Below, in pieces: positions 14,827-16,690 of a stretch of DNA of 16,690 nucleotides; within the stretch, counting starts at the first letter, position 1; each line of letters begins with the position of its first letter. Below the pieces are notes generated by a model. It was not told the origin of the DNA. It made no database searches and worked only from the letters and a program-made list of their open reading frames with translations. This DNA is from Bacillota bacterium (GTDB lineage: Bacteria > Bacillota > Clostridia > Oscillospirales > Acutalibacteraceae): assembly GCA_029007015.1 (NCBI GenBank), contig JAQXHB010000005.1:1-16690 (forward strand), written 5' to 3'. A program made the position numbers and the translations under genes.

Positions 14827-14841
14827 CAGCTAATACCTGCA

Positions 14842-14919
14842 GAGGTATAACTCAAAACGCACAACAGGGGCTGTCGCCGAAGTGACCTTTGGTGACAGCC
14901 CCTGTAATTTGTTCAGCCG
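14842..14919 (+). repeat. Repeat copy B (hairpin element with conserved flanks)
   Basis: This is the partner of 8100-8192. Shared parts are GAGGTATAACTCAAAA, GCACAA, GGGGCTGTC on the left and GGTGACAGCCC, TAATTT, TTCAGCCG on the right. Copy B is shorter because its hairpin centre lacks the extra inner stem of copy A. It marks the right edge of the AT-rich block and the return to GC-rich DNA. Confidence 0.75.
14865..14912 (+). terminator. Terminator-like hairpin before the sigG leader
   Basis: A 14-bp stem, CAGGGGCTGTCGCC (14865-14878) with GGTGACAGCCCCTG (14891-14904), has one G.T pair and a 12-base loop. TAATTTGT follows. The stem is very stable but the T run is short, so it may act as a terminator for the operon or as a structural part of the repeat. 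Confidence 0.6.
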
Positions 14920-15105
14920 ATTAAATTATTTCAGTTGGACACCGCCGACCGTTATCTCGCCGCGGTCATAATGTAAAATGTCGCAGCCTCCCTGAGAAAA
15001 GCAACAACACAGCACGAGACAACTGCTTTGAACTTAAGCGCCCGCGGACGATTGTCATATGCAAGCGAAATGTGACGAAGGAAAAATAATTTATTGCGGT
15101 TGTGC
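14920..15105. other. Gap without a convincing gene before sigG
   Basis: No frame on either strand has both a plausible SD and a recognisable product. The sigG promoter is expected here, but I find no pair of boxes close to the sigma-F or sigma-G consensus at the right spacing. The stretch is GC-rich like the native flanks and may hold the end of an old gene on the minus strand. Confidence 0.4.
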
Positions 15106-15153
15106 CGCCCCATCGCTGGCAATAATGCTAGTGAAAACAAATCAATGGGGGCG
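15106..15153 (+). promoter_or_regulatory. SD-sequestering hairpin in the sigG leader
   Basis: CGCCCCAT (15106-15113) can pair with ATGGGGGCG (15145-15153, one bulged G), with 31 bases between. The 3' arm contains the whole GGGGG SD (15147-15151) of sigG. Folding would hide the ribosome site and lower translation. I recall a comparable leader hairpin reported for Bacillus subtilis sigG. Confidence 0.55.
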
Positions 15154-15158
15154 ACAAA

Positions 15159-15929
15159 ATGTATTACAATAAGGTTGAAATATGCGGCGTCAACACCTCC
15201 ACGCTGACGGTGCTGACAGAGGAACAAAAAACTGAACTGCTGGCGCGTTCAAAGGCCGGTGACGCAAAAGCGCGTGAGCAACTTATTTCGGGTAATTTGA
15301 AACTGGTGCTCAGCATTGTCCAGCGCTTTTTAAATAGGGGAGAGAACCTCGATGACCTGTTTCAGGTCGGGTGCATCGGGCTGATAAAAGCGATAGACAA
15401 TTTTGACACCTCTCATGATGTCAAATTTTCCACATACGCCGTTCCGATGATAATAGGTGAAATTCGGCGTCACTTGCGCGACCACAGTGCGATGCGGGTC
15501 AGCCGCTCCATAAAGGACGCTGCTTACCGCGCCATGCAGGCCAAGGAAAAACTGACCGCCGAGCACGGTCGCGAGCCGTCCGTTGACGAGATTGCCGCCG
15601 CGATAGATCTGCCTCGCGAGGAGGTGGTGCTGGCGCTTGAGAGCATCGTCGACCCTGTGTCGCTTAACGAGCCGGTCTATTCTGATGGCGGCGACACCAT
15701 TTATGTGATGGATCAAATCAGCGACAAAAACGACGAGACCGGCTGGCTGGATGAAATCGTGTTCAAAGAGGTTATCAGGTCGCTGGGCGAGCGGGAGCGC
15801 ACCATACTTTCAAAGCGCTTTTTGCAGGGCAAGACGCAAATGGAAGTGGCCGATGAAATCGGCATTTCTCAGGCGCAGGTCAGCCGTATTGAAAAGGGTG
15901 CAATGAGCAAAATTAAAAAGCAGTTTTGA
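15159..15929 (+). CDS. sigG: Sporulation sigma factor sigma-G
   Basis: Sigma-G directs late transcription in the forespore. The 256-residue length fits. The N-terminal KVEICGVNTSTLTVL is the hallmark that separates sigma-G from sigma-F. Region 2 reads NLKLVLSIVQRFLNRGENLDDLFQVG and KFSTYAVPMIIGEIRR, region 3 follows RVSRSIKDAAYRAM, and region 4 ends with the helix-turn-helix GKTQMEVADEIGISQAQVSR. GGGGG (15147-15151) is seven bases before ATG 15159 and is partly covered by a predicted hairpin. In Bacillus the gene follows spoIIGA-sigE; here it stands alone behind the repeat-bracketed block, so those genes are elsewhere. It is followed by a strong terminator. Confidence 0.96.
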   Translation: MYYNKVEICGVNTSTLTVLTEEQKTELLARSKAGDAKAREQLISGNLKLVLSIVQRFLNRGENLDDLFQVGCIGLIKAIDNFDTSHDVKFSTYAVPMIIGEIRRHLRDHSAMRVSRSIKDAAYRAMQAKEKLTAEHGREPSVDEIAAAIDLPREEVVLALESIVDPVSLNEPVYSDGGDTIYVMDQISDKNDETGWLDEIVFKEVIRSLGERERTILSKRFLQGKTQMEVADEIGISQAQVSRIEKGAMSKIKKQF

Positions 15930-15940
15930 CACAAAAAGAG

Positions 15941-15980
15941 GGCGGCTCTGTATATCAGAGCCGCCAAAATTTTTATTTTT
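15941..15980. terminator. Bidirectional terminator between sigG and the converging gene
   Basis: GGCGGCTCTG (15941-15950) pairs perfectly with CAGAGCCGCC (15956-15965) around a TATAT loop. On the plus strand AAAATTTTTATTTTT follows; on the minus strand CTCTTTTTGT follows. The plus-strand T run overlaps the stop codon of the minus-strand gene. Confidence 0.92.
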
Positions 15981-16611
15981 CCCAGTCGGCAATAGCCTTT
16001 TTGAGCAGTTCGACCGACTGCTTCTCCGACTCGACCGATGACTCTATTTTCTCAAAATCGGTGCCCGCAACCACACGCTTGGATATATAGACATCGTGGG
16101 AGATGTAGTTCTCGTACACTGCGTTGACCGCATCGGCCAGCGGAGTGTCGCGCCAGTTGTACGCGGTGCCGTCCTTGTCCGGCAGCCAATCGACCGATTC
16201 AAAGACCTCAAACTTCATCAAGCGGTCGTAATACGAATCGTCTGTTATGAACAGCATGGTCTGGCCATATTGCATCTCGGCCATCAGTTTGGTCGACTGC
16301 GCCGCCTGCGCGTCTTGAGTGTATCCGACGCACGCATCGACGATGTCCACCTTGACCTGACCGTCACCGTTTATGTCCTCGCCAAACTGCTCAAAGTAGT
16401 CTGACATGGCGTCGATGACAGTGTCGGGCGCCTGTTTTGAGAGTGACAGCACAATTTTGTAGTCGGGTTCCACCCTCATGGCGCACTGGGTGCATCCGAT
16501 GATGAGTGCCAGCGCAATAATGCTGCCGATGAATATATGCAACTTGTAGTAGTACCAAATATTTGCAATTTTTTCCTTGAGAGGAAGTTTTTGCTTCATG
16601 AAACTGTCCAT
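15973..16611 (-). CDS. Single-pass membrane protein of unknown function with a Ca-loop-like motif
   Basis: The protein has 212 residues. A short basic N-terminus (KQKLPLKEKIANIWYYYKLH) precedes one hydrophobic segment (about residues 23-42), and the rest is probably outside the cell. DINGDGQVKVD (from residue 79) resembles an EF-hand or dockerin-type calcium loop, but there is only one. The opening YYYKLHIF pattern with an external domain is common among uncharacterised clostridial proteins; I do not recognise a named family. The start is uncertain: AAAAGGAG (16636-16629) is 17 bases from ATG 16611, unusually far, although GCGCGAGCGC between them could fold and shorten the distance; M5 is an alternative. 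It converges on sigG and shares its terminator. Confidence 0.75.
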   Translation of the reverse strand: MDSFMKQKLPLKEKIANIWYYYKLHIFIGSIIALALIIGCTQCAMRVEPDYKIVLSLSKQAPDTVIDAMSDYFEQFGEDINGDGQVKVDIVDACVGYTQDAQAAQSTKLMAEMQYGQTMLFITDDSYYDRLMKFEVFESVDWLPDKDGTAYNWRDTPLADAVNAVYENYISHDVYISKRVVAGTDFEKIESSVESEKQSVELLKKAIADWEK

Positions 16612-16670
16612 ACCGATTTGCGCTCGCGCTCCTTTTGCGATAATTGATGTGCAGCATCTGCTTACAACAG

Positions 16671-16676
16671 ATTATA
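16671..16676 (-). promoter_or_regulatory. -10 element of the minus-strand membrane protein gene
   Basis: On the minus strand TATAAT at 16676-16671 is preceded by TGG, an extended -10. The -35 box would lie beyond the window's end. Transcription would start near 16664, leaving an untranslated leader of about 50 bases. Confidence 0.55.
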
Positions 16677-16690
16677 CCAAATATCGCCGC

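Larger units (their letters stand above)
8193..14841 (+). other. Candidate acquired block with TetR-ABC-LiaF-lipid operon
   Basis: This AT-richer block lies between the two repeat copies. Its genes favour TTT, AAA and TTA-type codons, whereas obg, mrnC, trpXYZ and the GH18 gene on the left and sigG on the right favour GCC, CTG and CGC. All genes inside point the same way and the longest internal gap between clear genes is 42 bases. No integrase, transposase or tRNA end is visible, so the route of acquisition is unknown. The block may simply be an old insertion or recombination between the repeats. Confidence 0.45.

Noticed and set aside
8100..14919. Insertion sequence or composite transposon made by the two repeats
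   Set aside because: The repeats are direct and encode no transposase, and no target-site duplication or terminal inverted repeat outside the hairpin is visible.
14926..15015. 29-codon minus-strand ORF ending CDILHYDRGEITVGGVQLK
   Set aside because: The tail looks protein-like, but the only start is a GTG without an SD and a stop lies shortly upstream. It could be a gene remnant, but I cannot support it.
14952..15227. 90-codon minus-strand ORF covering the sigG start
   Set aside because: It overlaps the secure sigG N-terminus and leader hairpin and shows no recognisable domain or SD.

Overview
The window reads as chromosomal DNA from a spore-forming Clostridia-type Firmicute. The evidence is a sigma-G gene, a SleL/YaaH-like spore-cortex hydrolase, a T-box leader, Shine-Dalgarno sites of the GGAGG/GGTGA type, and low-GC-type promoters combined with GC-rich coding DNA. 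I cannot name the genus. No rRNA, tRNA, CRISPR array, transposase or phage gene is visible.

Region 1 (1-2516, +): the 3' part of the ribosome-assembly GTPase gene obg, then mrnC (Mini-RNase III, 23S rRNA maturation) and a YitT-type membrane protein, closed by a strong hairpin terminator. Region 2 (2537-3555): a tiny minus-strand gene for a 50-residue protein that is 84% Asn/Gln, built from a 39-bp tandem repeat and preceded by a sigma-G-like promoter; it diverges from yebC, which has its own sigma-A promoter. Region 3 (3636-6761, +): a tryptophan T-box leader (specifier TGG) controlling a lipoprotein/permease/ATPase operon of the trpXYZ type. Region 4 (6778-8192): a hairpin that could hide the ribosome site of the next gene, then a LysM-LysM-GH18 protein.

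Region 5 (about 8193-14841, +) differs from both flanks. By eye it is clearly more AT-rich, and it is bracketed by two copies of a roughly 80-90 bp hairpin-containing repeat. From a consensus sigma-A promoter with a palindromic operator candidate it encodes, with short gaps or ATGA overlaps: a TetR regulator, an ABC ATPase, a large permease, a LiaF-like membrane protein, a DUF4097 beta-solenoid protein, a small membrane protein, a CDP-alcohol phosphatidyltransferase, a GNAT acetyltransferase and two very small ORFs. This looks like an acquired envelope-stress or antimicrobial-response operon that joins an exporter, a LiaF-type sensor and a phospholipid enzyme.

Region 6 (14842-16690): the second repeat copy, the sigG leader with a hairpin over its ribosome site, sigG itself, a bidirectional terminator, and a converging minus-strand gene for an unknown single-pass membrane protein.

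The most interesting items are the repeat-bracketed LiaF/lipid operon, the Asn/Gln repeat protein with a forespore-type promoter, the SD-sequestering hairpin before sigG, and a small ORF split at an A7 run.
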